64,000 nucleotides of DNA, from positions 558,001 to 622,000 of the forward strand of contig NZ_JAAVUT010000001.1 of NCBI RefSeq assembly GCF_018449575.1, read 5' to 3'. The stretch comes from Sodalis sp. dw_96. Its GTDB lineage: Bacteria > Pseudomonadota > Gammaproteobacteria > Enterobacterales > Enterobacteriaceae. The translations under genes were made by a program, and so were the position numbers. A model generated the notes under the pieces. It saw nothing but the letters and a program-made list of their open reading frames with translations. It had not been told where the DNA came from and did no database searches. Shown here one piece after another: positions 34,743 through 42,701 of this stretch (position 1 is its first letter; each line of letters starts with the position of its first letter).

Positions 34743-34762
34743 TTAGTTACAACATACATATA
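34743..34762 (-). other. Ter site (Tus-binding replication arrest site)
   Basis: The minus strand reads TATATGTATGTTGTAACTAA, 20 bases identical to the plus strand at 63343-63362 next to tus. The core GTATGTTGTAACTAA is that of E. coli TerB. By analogy with E. coli, this orientation blocks forks moving right to left in the window and lets left-to-right forks pass. It lies 9.6 kb left of dif. Confidence 0.85.
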
Positions 34763-34876
34763 AATTTAAACAATACCGATACTTTAACAACAGTACATAA
34801 ACCACATATTCAAACAGGGACCTCAGGGCGTTATCTGATCTGATTGGATTGATGTATACGCGTAAGCGATACGCGG

Positions 34877-34917
34877 AAAAATAAAACCCCCGTCCCGGTT
34901 GGTGCCCGAGTGGGGGT
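34877..34917 (-). terminator. Rho-independent terminator of uxuA
   Basis: On the minus strand, ACCCCC (34917-34912) pairs with GGGGGT (34891-34886), with further inner pairing of CGGG and CCCG. It is followed by TTTTATTTTT. It begins 40 bases beyond the uxuA stop. Confidence 0.85.
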
Positions 34918-34956
34918 AATACTGGCACTACTCTGGAGCGGAAAAAAGGCCGGCCG

Positions 34957-36147
34957 CTATTTCAGATTGGGAAAGCACAGGCGGCGTACCGCCAGTTCCA
35001 CGCCCCTGATCTCCGCCAGGCCCTTTAACCGACCGATGGCGGAATAGCCGGGATTGGTTTTCTTATGCAAATCATCCAGCATTTGATGTCCGTGGTCCGG
35101 CCGCATGGGAATAGGGCGCTGGTCGCCCAAATCCTGACGGCGCTGCTCCTCCCGCAAAATCGCGGTTACTACGCTGACCATATCCACGTCGCCCTGCAAA
35201 TGCGCCGCTTCATGGAAGCTTTTAGGGTTTTTTTCACGAACGGTGGCGCGCAAATGGGTAAACCAGATGCGATCGCTGAAAGTCTCCGCCATTTTAACCA
35301 GGTCGTTATCCGCCCGCACGCCATAGGAACCGGTGCAAAAGGTGAAACCGTTGGTGGGAGCGGGAACGGCATCCTTCAGCCACTGCATATCCTCAATGGT
35401 GGAGACGATGCGCGGCAAACCCAGGATTGGACGCGGCGGATCGTCCGGATGCACCGCCAGGCGAATGCCCGACGCTTCCGCCACCGGCACGATTTCCCGC
35501 AGGAAATAAGCCATATGCTCGCGCAGGGCCGCTTTATCGATATGGGCATATTCCGCCAGGCGCGCCCGGAACTGGTCGAGGGTGTAACCCTCTTCGGCGC
35601 CCGGCAGGCCGGCGATAATATTGTTGGTCAGCTGGGTAATTTCCTGCTGGCTCATATGCTCGAAATAGGCTTTTGCCTGCCGTTTTTCATCGTCGGTATA
35701 ATCCGCCTCAACGTTGGGCCGCTGCAGGATATGCAGATCGAATGCCGCAAAAGCGATATGATCGAAACGCAGCGCCTTGGAACCTTCCGGCAGCTCGTAG
35801 CCCAGGTCGGTACGCGTCCAGTCCAGCACCGGCATAAAGTTATAACAGACGGTATCGATTCCGCACTGTCCGAGATTACGCAAGGTTTGCCGGTAGTTGG
35901 CGATGTGCTGACGGTAGTTGCCGGTTTGGGTTTTGATTTCTTCGTGCACCGGCACGCTTTCCACCACCGACCACACCAGATTTTTGGCCGCCAGTTCCGC
36001 TTTGCGTTTTTCTATTTCCTCAACCGACCAGACTTCGCCGTTGGGAATATGGTGCAGGGCGGTTACCACACCGGTTGCCCCGGCCTGGCGGATATCGTCC
36101 AGAGAAACCGGATCCCCCGGGCCGTACCAACGCCATGTTTGTTCCAT
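34957..36147 (-). CDS. uxuA: D-mannonate dehydratase UxuA
   Basis: UxuA dehydrates D-mannonate to 2-keto-3-deoxy-D-gluconate in hexuronate catabolism, using Fe2+ or Mn2+. The 396-residue protein begins [21 protein letters not shown] and contains [73 protein letters not shown] and [12 protein letters not shown], the metal and substrate ligands of the family. It is transcribed alone, with a terminator at 34877-34917. Its product is the substrate of kdgK, encoded 1.8 kb away. UxuB and UxaC are not in this window. Confidence 0.96.
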   Translation of the reverse strand: MEQTWRWYGPGDPVSLDDIRQAGATGVVTALHHIPNGEVWSVEEIEKRKAELAAKNLVWSVVESVPVHEEIKTQTGNYRQHIANYRQTLRNLGQCGIDTVCYNFMPVLDWTRTDLGYELPEGSKALRFDHIAFAAFDLHILQRPNVEADYTDDEKRQAKAYFEHMSQQEITQLTNNIIAGLPGAEEGYTLDQFRARLAEYAHIDKAALREHMAYFLREIVPVAEASGIRLAVHPDDPPRPILGLPRIVSTIEDMQWLKDAVPAPTNGFTFCTGSYGVRADNDLVKMAETFSDRIWFTHLRATVREKNPKSFHEAAHLQGDVDMVSVVTAILREEQRRQDLGDQRPIPMRPDHGHQMLDDLHKKTNPGYSAIGRLKGLAEIRGVELAVRRLCFPNLK

Positions 36148-36256
36148 AGTTCAATCCTCGTCAAAATGTCATTTCGCCGCAAATATCGGCAAGTCATCAA
36201 GTTGTTTCAGGTAAAACAGCCGGTAAATCGGTAATAACAGCGTGATTTGTCAATTT

Positions 36257-37024
36257 TTACTCTGATATTTGCCACTGTTTGGCAAGTTTGGTTTTCGATT
36301 CGCCGGCCAACCATTTATTTACCGCATCAAGCAACTGCCGGTTATCTTTATCCATCATATAAACTTTATAACTCGCTGTCCCGGGCAATATGTTCTGAGT
36401 AGCAACGCAAAGGATCCCCGGCTCTTTACTCTGGTAATAGTCGCCTTCAATCAAATCGGTAAACATGATATCCGCGCTCCGGTCCCGGATCCCTTGAAGG
36501 TTGGCGACATTATCTTGAGTACGGACAATTTGGGCATACTTAATGTGCTTATCAACGTAAGATTGGTTTGTACCGCCTGGATTCACGATGACCCGTACCT
36601 TCGTACGATCAATAGCCACAAGGGATTTGAATTCCTCAACTTTGTCACACTGTGTCAGGGCGATTTTACCATTTTTAACCACCGGAGCGGAAAGCGCAAA
36701 CCGGGCGTTTCTTTCAGGTGTTTCCGTCACGCCTCCCATTGCGATATCGAACTTGTCTGCCGCCAGATCGGCAGACAGCGTTGGCCAACTGCTCAGCACA
36801 AAGCGAACATTGAGCCGCAGCGCATTGCTTAATGAACGTGCCATATCAATATCAAAGCCAGTCAATTTTCCTTGCTTATCGTGGAATGCCAGCGGCGCAT
36901 AATCACCAGGAATGCCTATGCGCAATTCTCCGCTTTGTTTGATTTCCTGCCAACTTTTCGCCACCGCGGGCTGAATGCCTAAAAGCGACGACAAAACTAC
37001 AAATCCAACGTATATTTTATTCAT
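36257..37024 (-). CDS. Periplasmic cyclohexadienyl dehydratase-like / solute-binding protein (PheC-like)
   Basis: The 255-residue protein has a signal peptide (about residues 1-22) and the periplasmic solute-binding fold. It follows Pseudomonas PheC closely: GDYAPLAF, GFDIDMARSLSNALRL, SSWPTLSADLAADKFDIAMGG, VIVNPGGTNQSYV and IMFTDLIEGDYY. Glu193 in TDLIEGD lies at the place of the catalytic Glu of PheC (TDAIEARL). PheC turns arogenate or prephenate into phenylalanine or phenylpyruvate. There are no ABC transporter genes beside it, which favours an enzyme over a transport component, though a binding role remains possible. Confidence 0.75.
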   Translation of the reverse strand: MNKIYVGFVVLSSLLGIQPAVAKSWQEIKQSGELRIGIPGDYAPLAFHDKQGKLTGFDIDMARSLSNALRLNVRFVLSSWPTLSADLAADKFDIAMGGVTETPERNARFALSAPVVKNGKIALTQCDKVEEFKSLVAIDRTKVRVIVNPGGTNQSYVDKHIKYAQIVRTQDNVANLQGIRDRSADIMFTDLIEGDYYQSKEPGILCVATQNILPGTASYKVYMMDKDNRQLLDAVNKWLAGESKTKLAKQWQISE

Positions 37025-37296
37025 TATTCATCACTTAAATCATCTGGGGAATGACAAAAACACGCAGGGGCTTCGCCGGCGCACCCACACCTCAAATAAT
37101 CCGCCGAGGCAGGCCCTATGCGAGTTGATAAGTTTATCCGCATTTTCTATGTACTGCGTTATCCGCGCAATCCCCGTTGGCCCGATACAGCCACTTTTTA
37201 CCATGCCGTGCCGGTTTGCTGAGTATTATCGCCAACAGCGTACAGCGATTGCCCGGGTCGATGAAATGTAGTCTGATTTTTTAGGGGAAAGGCGCC

Positions 37297-37833
37297 ATGG
37301 AAAAAAAATATTCACCGCTGCAGATGGGTTTCCACTGGGTTATTTTCATACTGATCGCCATTGCCTATGCCGCCATGGAGCTCAGAGGCTACGCCCCGTA
37401 TGACAGTGCCTTGCGAAGGGGGATAACGTTACTGCATTACACCGCCGGCGTGAGCGTGCTGATCCTGACGCTACTGCGCATTATGATACGCATTGCCGGC
37501 AAGACGCCGGCTATAGCACCTCCGCCGCCGCGCTGGCAGATGATCCTGGCACACTTGGTTCACGGCGTGCTGTACCTGATGTTTATCTGCCTGCCGCTAT
37601 TGGGCCTGCTGACACTCTATTTCGGCGGCAGAGAATGGGCTTTCTTAGGATATACCATGCCCGTGCGGGATATCCCGGACGCCGATATGCAGTCTCGATT
37701 GCGTGATATTCATGAGCTGATTGCCAACACCGGCTATTTTATTATCGGCCTGCACACCGCTGCGGCGCTGTTTCATCATTATATTCTGCGGGATAACACC
37801 CTGATAAGAATGCTGCCCGGCAAGCGACACTAA
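37297..37833 (+). CDS. Cytochrome b561 (CybB-like)
   Basis: This is a four-helix, dihaem inner-membrane protein of 178 residues in the superoxide:ubiquinone oxidoreductase / cytochrome b561 family. Candidate haem ligands are His13 (MGFHWVIF), the histidine in LLHYTAGVSV, and those in HLVHGVLYL and GLHTAAALFHH. AGGGGAAA is the ribosome site. It stands alone between a minus-strand gene and kdgK. The electron donor is not evident. The 272 bases before it hold no other visible gene. Confidence 0.9.
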   Translation: MEKKYSPLQMGFHWVIFILIAIAYAAMELRGYAPYDSALRRGITLLHYTAGVSVLILTLLRIMIRIAGKTPAIAPPPPRWQMILAHLVHGVLYLMFICLPLLGLLTLYFGGREWAFLGYTMPVRDIPDADMQSRLRDIHELIANTGYFIIGLHTAAALFHHYILRDNTLIRMLPGKRH

Positions 37834-37956
37834 TAGAACCCCACCTTCGGCGAAACTATTTCTTAACCTGACAGATTTCGAGTTGCCTTGGTTATTGTTC
37901 ATCGACGTTATTTCGGTGATACAATAAATCACTTGGATTGAACATAGAGTAACGAA

Positions 37957-38979
37957 ATGAAAGTGTTAACTTTTGGTGAAATGATGCTCCGATTGAAACC
38001 GCTCGGCAACAATCGCATCATTCAGTCGGATGTTTTGGAAGCAACTTATGGCGGTGCGGAAGCCAATGTCGCCGTATCTTTAGCCCTCTTGGGCAATGAC
38101 GCTGCTTATTTGACCAAGTTGCCGGGTAATCTGCTGGGTGAAACCGCGCTGTCCGCTTTACGTAAATACGGCGTGAACACCACAAAAATTCTACGCGGCG
38201 GCAACCGTCTGGGTATTTATTTCTTTGAAAAAGGCGCCAGCGTACGCTCCAGCAATGTGGTATACGATCGGGCCGGAAGCTCCTTCGCGGAAGCTAAACG
38301 TGATGAGTTCCAGTGGGAAGAGCTGCTTAAGGGTGTTGATTATTTCTATTTTTCGGGCATTACCCCGGCAATTTCAACGGAATTAGAGCAGGTTGTTACC
38401 GACGCCTGCGTCTATTGCAAGGCGCATAATATTCCCGTTGTGTGCGATATGAATTATCGCGGCAAAATGTGGCCACCTGAAAAAGCCCAGGTCGTCATGT
38501 CCAAGCTGATGAACTATGTGACCATCTGTATCGCCAATGATGAAGATTTCGAAGCGACGCTGGGCATAAAAGCCTTCGACGGTGATAATTCCCGCGGCAT
38601 CGAGCAAAAAGATTCATTTAAAGCCGGCATGCTTGCCGTCACCAAAAAGTATCCGGGCTGTAAAATGGTGGCGAGCGTCCTGAGAAACATCCACTCCGTT
38701 GAAGAAAGCCAATGGATGGGACTGTTGCTGAAAGACGGCGAGTTTTACGAAACCACCCGCTACAAGATGCACGTCATGGAAGGGGTTGCCGCCGGTGACG
38801 CCTTTGGCGCTGGTTTGATGCACGGTTTACTGCATGGTTTTGGCGCTCAGGAAGACATTGATTTTGCCATTGCCGCCAGCGTATTAAAATTGACCGTCAG
38901 CGGCGATTTAAATCTGGTGCAGGAATCTGAAATACGTTCAGTGATGAAAAAAGGCGGCGGCGCCAGCATGAGCCGCTGA
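37957..38979 (+). CDS. kdgK: 2-dehydro-3-deoxygluconokinase KdgK
   Basis: KdgK phosphorylates 2-keto-3-deoxygluconate to KDPG, feeding the Entner-Doudoroff aldolase. It is a PfkB-family kinase of 340 residues. The N-terminal signature is YGGAEANVAVSLALLGNDAAYLTKL; EGVAAGDAFGAGLMHGLLHGF carries the catalytic Asp near residue 281. VVCDMNYRGKMW and ICIANDEDFEATLGI are further family stretches. It completes the uxuA route within this window. TACAAT at 37920-37925 could be its -10 box; no KdgR-type palindrome was recognised. Confidence 0.94.
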   Translation: MKVLTFGEMMLRLKPLGNNRIIQSDVLEATYGGAEANVAVSLALLGNDAAYLTKLPGNLLGETALSALRKYGVNTTKILRGGNRLGIYFFEKGASVRSSNVVYDRAGSSFAEAKRDEFQWEELLKGVDYFYFSGITPAISTELEQVVTDACVYCKAHNIPVVCDMNYRGKMWPPEKAQVVMSKLMNYVTICIANDEDFEATLGIKAFDGDNSRGIEQKDSFKAGMLAVTKKYPGCKMVASVLRNIHSVEESQWMGLLLKDGEFYETTRYKMHVMEGVAAGDAFGAGLMHGLLHGFGAQEDIDFAIAASVLKLTVSGDLNLVQESEIRSVMKKGGGASMSR

Positions 38980-39040
38980 GTTATTTCAAGGGTTGAACGC
39001 TTAAACGCGCCATTCACATCGCTTAATGTCATCAAAAGAA

Positions 39041-39062
39041 GGGGATACAGCTCAGTATCCCC
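39041..39062 (+). terminator. Hairpin downstream of kdgK
   Basis: GGGGATAC (39041-39048) and GTATCCCC (39055-39062) form a perfect 8-bp stem with a 6-base loop, 62 bases after the kdgK stop. No T-run follows on the plus strand, so termination strength is doubtful. Confidence 0.5.
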
Positions 39063-39221
39063 AGATAAAAGTCGGTCGGTCTGCCCGGGAGTATTGTGTC
39101 CTCATTGAATGCCCCAACTATAAACTGATATAGCCATTCTGCTTGTTCCCGCCAAAATTTTCCAAAAATGCTTTTTTATCACCGGCTTCGTTAATCCAGT
39201 CAATAATGCAGCTTTACTATT

Positions 39222-39250
39222 GGGTATAAAAAAAGTGGGTATAAAAAAAG
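39222..39250. repeat. 15-bp tandem repeat
   Basis: GGGTATAAAAAAAGT is repeated head to tail (39222-39236, then 39237-39250 with the last base changed). Each copy includes a run of seven or more A, so this is a likely slippage site. Confidence 0.75.
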
Positions 39251-39323
39251 ACGAATCCTACAAACAAACTGATAATTGGAAGGTAGAATAAAACCTTGTA
39301 GCATAGAAGTAAGTTTAAACACG

Positions 39324-39357
39324 CATCCCCTCCCTACATTCAAAAAAGGAGGGGATG
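39324..39357. terminator. Hairpin with 10-bp perfect stem
   Basis: CATCCCCTCC (39324-39333) and GGAGGGGATG (39348-39357) pair perfectly across a 14-base loop that includes six A residues. There is no T-run after it on either strand. It could be a terminator-like or regulatory element for the kdgK or eamA side. Confidence 0.45.
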
Positions 39358-39579
39358 GCGTATCTTCTCCGGCAACCGGCTCGTCATCTCGTTTGTCACT
39401 TCAGACTGTACTGCTTTTTTTCAATGCCATCTGTCTATAGAAAAGAAGTTGTTTCCCCTGTATTTTTATTCATACGTTAAGAAACGCGACGTGATTGTTC
39501 CGCGGCAGCGCAGGGTTCGGCTGGCCGAGATGTACGGTAAAGGGCATTATGAATGTCGTTATTGTGAAAGGAACCGGGG

Positions 39580-40488
39580 ATGTCGGTAAAAGATACGCTG
39601 TTGGCTTTGTTAGTGGTGGTCATCTGGGGCGTTAACTTTGTGGTGATCAAAGTCGGCCTCCACGGCATGCCGCCTTTTTTATTGGGTGGTTTACGGTTCC
39701 TGCTGGTTGTGATTCCGGCCATTTTTTTTATTCCGGCCCCCAAAATACCGCTTAAATGGCTGGCGCTTTATGCGTTAACCATCAGCTTCCTGCAGTTTGC
39801 CTTTCTGTTTGGCGCCATCAATATCGGCATGCCCACCGGCATTGCCTCATTAATTCTTCAGTCCCAGGTTTTCTTCACCATCATTCTGGGCACGTTTTTC
39901 CTGTCGGAAAAAATCAAGGCCATGCAGATTCTGGGTACGCTTATCGCAGCGGCAGGCATCGGGGTACTGGTTGATGGAGGCATGACCAATACGCTGTCGG
40001 CCATTCCGCCGCTCGGATTGTTGTTGACGCTAACCGCCGGCCTGTTCTGGGCGTTTGGCAATGTCACCAATAAAATCATCATGACTACCTCGCCCAAGAC
40101 GCCGATTCTTTCGCTGGTTGTCTGGAGCGCATTGATTCCGGTGATTCCCTTTTTATTGTGTTCCTGGATCTACGAGGGGCGGACAGCTATCGTCGCCAGT
40201 ATTGTCGATATCAAGGCTCCCACAGTCTTTTCACTGATTTATCTGGCTTTTATTTCCACCATTATCGGCTACGGCTTGTGGGGGGCGCTGCTATCCCGCC
40301 ATGAAACCTGGCGAGTGACGCCGTTTGCGCTGCTTGTGCCGGTTGTGGGACTCACCAGCGCCGCCCTGATATTGGGTGAAAGGCTCAATGGCCTGCAACT
40401 CATCGGCGTCGCCGTCATTATGCTGGGCCTGTTGATTAATGTTTTCGGTTCTCGGGTTTTGAACCGAAAGACGGCGCATCAGACGTGA
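39580..40488 (+). CDS. eamA: EamA: O-acetylserine/cysteine exporter of the DMT superfamily
   Basis: This is a ten-helix inner-membrane exporter of 302 residues. It follows E. coli EamA (YdeD) closely: LLALLVVVIWGVNFVVIKVGLHGMPP, LTISFLQFAFLFGAINIGMPTG, SLVVWSALIPVIPF and IGYGLWGALLSRHETWRVTPFALLVPVVGL (split over the EamA repeats). The family exports cysteine, O-acetylserine and related metabolites. The start at 39580 follows AAAGGA. Its last ten bases overlap the 3' end of a convergent gene. Confidence 0.93.
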   Translation: MSVKDTLLALLVVVIWGVNFVVIKVGLHGMPPFLLGGLRFLLVVIPAIFFIPAPKIPLKWLALYALTISFLQFAFLFGAINIGMPTGIASLILQSQVFFTIILGTFFLSEKIKAMQILGTLIAAAGIGVLVDGGMTNTLSAIPPLGLLLTLTAGLFWAFGNVTNKIIMTTSPKTPILSLVVWSALIPVIPFLLCSWIYEGRTAIVASIVDIKAPTVFSLIYLAFISTIIGYGLWGALLSRHETWRVTPFALLVPVVGLTSAALILGERLNGLQLIGVAVIMLGLLINVFGSRVLNRKTAHQT

Positions 40489-41309
40489 CCCGATGATACT
40501 TCAGGGTATAGTGTTTTTAATGCCTTAATAAAGTTAACCAAATAAGGGTAGTCATGTGATATTCTAACTATTTCATCGCTATGCAAATGAGAAAGGTTTT
40601 CTTTTTTAAGCATGTCGATGAAACGCATTATAATCATAGCACAGAGTAGCCTGTCATTACCCTTTTGCTTTTTGAGAGTTTTTTCGGCTCCGTCCATAAT
40701 ACCTCTTAGGTAGGGGGTGGCTGTTTCTTGATTTTCGAAAAAGGCTTTGATAACTATTATTTTTTTAAAAGCATTTTCCTTAAAAGCCGAGGAGAATAAA
40801 GTAGTATACATAACATAAAGATTATTTTTTTCACTAGAATTTTTTTGAAGCAATTGATTATTTATTTCTGAAAATAAATTTTTAAACACATTATTCTGTG
40901 ACAGAAAATAATATCGTAGTGATATTGATATCCTCATATCAATATCTAAATTTATATTCGTTTGATATTCATTACATACAGCCAGCTTGCTATTCATGTC
41001 ATTGATGAAATATAAAGCACTCTCATTGTTATTCACTATGATTTCGTTATATAAATGTCGATATTTTAATGCTAAACAATTTATATCATAATTATTTTTT
41101 ACCAAAACTTCCCTAAGGTTAGAGTAATCTTTTCGTGGTAAATTTGAAAAAATCAATTCCAATGTAGCAGGTGACCCTTCAGACAGAAACCTGAAAAAAT
41201 TACTCGCAGATAATAATTCATAGCCTAATGATTTATTTTTTTTATTTTCCGGCGGTTTACTGGAAATTTCAAAAACTCTGAAGAAAGGGAAGGGGGTAAA
41301 GGGAATCAT
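40479..41309 (-). CDS. Hypothetical protein, strikingly AT-rich
   Basis: I do not recognise this 276-residue protein. It has no signal peptide or membrane segment; it is rich in Asn, Lys, Ile and Phe. The N-terminus MIPFTPFPFFRVFEISSKPPENKK is followed by a mainly helical-looking body. The ribosome site GAGAAGG lies 8-14 bases before the ATG at 41309, supporting a real gene. Base composition is far more AT-rich than all its neighbours, a sign of horizontal acquisition. Its 3' end overlaps eamA by ten bases. The size and composition would fit a secreted effector, a toxin or a phage-derived protein, but nothing in the sequence shows which. Confidence 0.7.
   Translation of the reverse strand: MIPFTPFPFFRVFEISSKPPENKKNKSLGYELLSASNFFRFLSEGSPATLELIFSNLPRKDYSNLREVLVKNNYDINCLALKYRHLYNEIIVNNNESALYFINDMNSKLAVCNEYQTNINLDIDMRISISLRYYFLSQNNVFKNLFSEINNQLLQKNSSEKNNLYVMYTTLFSSAFKENAFKKIIVIKAFFENQETATPYLRGIMDGAEKTLKKQKGNDRLLCAMIIMRFIDMLKKENLSHLHSDEIVRISHDYPYLVNFIKALKTLYPEVSSGHV
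41288..41295 (+). other. KOPS motif pointing to dif
   Basis: GGGAAGGG fits the FtsK-orienting consensus GGGNAGGG and points rightwards, toward dif 3.0 kb away. It is a short motif, so chance occurrence is possible; the orientation is as expected on the left side of dif. Confidence 0.4.
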
Positions 41310-41616
41310 AATTTTAACCTTCTCATAAACAGAAAAAATATAATAGCCTGTATACCTGATAACTTACTATAAAAGATCTCAGTCAGCCTAAAACATTACT
41401 TATTTTGAAAAGTACTTTTAATGGAAATAATTTGATACTATTGTGGTTTGTTTCCCTACATACAGACGCGGCAGGCGGGATTCAAACCCATCGCAAGTCA
41501 CTATCCGGCTGACGGCAGATTTCTCCTAGATACCCGCTTGACGCATTCATCTCAATATGGATTTCTGTTATATTGATGCCCAAATCACAAAACGAATTAT
41601 AGGACGATACCGCACG
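41310..41616. other. Divergent promoter region, orphan gene / lipoprotein
   Basis: This AT-rich stretch of about 300 bases lies between two divergent genes and must hold both promoters. TTATATTG near 41568 is a possible -10 box for the lipoprotein gene, but no well-spaced -35 element could be fixed. No other element was seen. Confidence 0.35.
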
Positions 41617-42447
41617 ATGATTAACCGATTCGCCCTGGCCGCCATAGCGGCCGCTTTTGCGCTGAATGGATGCGCAAATCAATCAACGAACAAATCCGCG
41701 TCTGATTTTTCTACCGGCGCGACCCTTGTCACTGTTACGGATGTCCCTATACCGGCTTCCGATGGCTCGACCGTATACGTTACCGTTGACGGCAATGACG
41801 CAGCTGCCCTGATCGCGGGAGAAAGCGTAGAGTTGCGCATACCCGCAGGGAAGCATCAGATCGGGGGCTATGCCCGGTCCCTGGTTGGCCATGTCACCAT
41901 CCCCCCGGTGCAGATTACCACCACGCCCGACAGCGAGAAACACGTCGTTTATACGATAGTGAACGGCAAACCGGTATTTGCCGAACGGGATGATGCCTCG
42001 AAATCACAGAAGAAGGTAGCCACAACAGCTGCGGCAACACCGGTAGCCACAACGACACCGGCAACTACGACAACATCAGCAGCCACGACAACGCCGGCAA
42101 CTACGACAACATCAGCAGCCACGACAACGCCGGCAGTCACAACAACGCCGGCAACTGCGACAACGACACCGGCAACCACAACGACACCGGCAGCCACAAC
42201 GACACCGGCAACCACAACGACACCGGCAGCCACAACGACACCGGCAACCACAACGACACCGGCAGCCACAACGACACCGGCAACCACAACGACACCGGCA
42301 GCCACAACGACACCGGCAGCCACAACGACACCGGCAACCACAACGACACCGGCAACTACAACGACACCGGCAACCACAACGACACCGGCAACCACAACGA
42401 CGCCGGCAGCCACGACAACGCCGGCAACTACGACAACACAGCAATAA
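41617..42447 (+). CDS. Lipoprotein with PEGA-like domain and long Thr/Pro/Ala repeat tail
   Basis: The start is the ATG at 41617 (MINRFALAAIAAAFALNGC), with AGGA upstream. It has a lipoprotein signal peptide with lipobox LNGC and lipidated Cys19, and 276 residues in all. Residues 35-125 form a small domain (VPIPASDGSTVYVTVDGND...SVELRIPAGKHQIGG) that resembles beta-sandwich carrier domains of the PEGA type. From about residue 135 to the end the protein is built of (P-A-T/A-T-T-T) hexamer repeats. Such Thr/Pro-rich tails are extended, may span the periplasm or cell wall, and are possible glycosylation targets. Function is unknown. Confidence 0.8.
   Translation: MINRFALAAIAAAFALNGCANQSTNKSASDFSTGATLVTVTDVPIPASDGSTVYVTVDGNDAAALIAGESVELRIPAGKHQIGGYARSLVGHVTIPPVQITTTPDSEKHVVYTIVNGKPVFAERDDASKSQKKVATTAAATPVATTTPATTTTSAATTTPATTTTSAATTTPAVTTTPATATTTPATTTTPAATTTPATTTTPAATTTPATTTTPAATTTPATTTTPAATTTPAATTTPATTTTPATTTTPATTTTPATTTTPAATTTPATTTTQQ
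42046..42440. repeat. 18-bp tandem repeat array coding for Thr/Pro/Ala hexamers
   Basis: About twenty-two units of a degenerate 18-bp repeat (typical form ACCACAACGACACCGGCA) follow one another in frame. The central part is nearly perfect; the ends are more diverged (ACGACAACGCCGGCAACT form). Copy number is likely variable. The opposite strand is also open through the array, which is an effect of the repeat. Confidence 0.85.
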
Positions 42448-42634
42448 GAGATTGCCGTCAGTGGTGTTTTCAATCAGTTATTATTTTTTACGGCGCAGCC
42501 CCTGCATGCGCCGCAGTCAACTTGATAGCTGAACATAACCGGGTCAGGTCAGCTAACGTCTTCCCAGAGTCAGTTACCGGGCCCGTTGCCGTTCACGGCG
42601 TACAATGCGATCCTGTTGATATTTATACCATGAT

Positions 42635-42663
42635 AAAGTCACTACTTTTATTGTAGTAACTTT
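42635..42663. promoter_or_regulatory. Operator-like inverted repeat upstream of the SDR gene
   Basis: AAAGTCACTAC (42635-42645) and GTAGTAACTTT (42653-42663) are inverted arms with 10 of 11 matching bases and a 7-base spacer, ending 38 bases before the start codon. The half-site TAGTAACTT also occurs in the HxlR operator at 12281-12289, which suggests an HxlR-type regulator. Confidence 0.55.
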
Positions 42664-42701
42664 AAGACAACACTTCCTTAAAACAACCAAGGAGGTATCA
42701 C

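Larger units (their letters stand above)
34603..34956. other. Intergenic region holding Ter and the uxuA terminator
   Basis: This AT-rich 354-base gap contains the promoter side of the secreted glycosidase gene, the Ter site at 34743-34762 and the terminator at 34877-34917. No other gene is evident. Confidence 0.6.
38980..39579. other. Intergenic region between kdgK and eamA with hairpins and a tandem repeat
   Basis: This 600-base gap holds no convincing gene. It contains three distinct structures, listed separately: a hairpin at 39041-39062, a 15-bp tandem repeat at 39222-39250 and a long hairpin at 39324-39357. Sequence around them is AT-rich. Confidence 0.55.

Noticed and set aside
42046-42440. 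CRISPR array
   Set aside because: Units are contiguous, without spacers, and are in frame with a coding sequence.
41949-42473. Long open frame opposite the lipoprotein gene (Val/Ala repeats)
   Set aside because: It results from the periodic 18-bp repeat; no ribosome site, and the plus strand has a lipobox and a sensible start.
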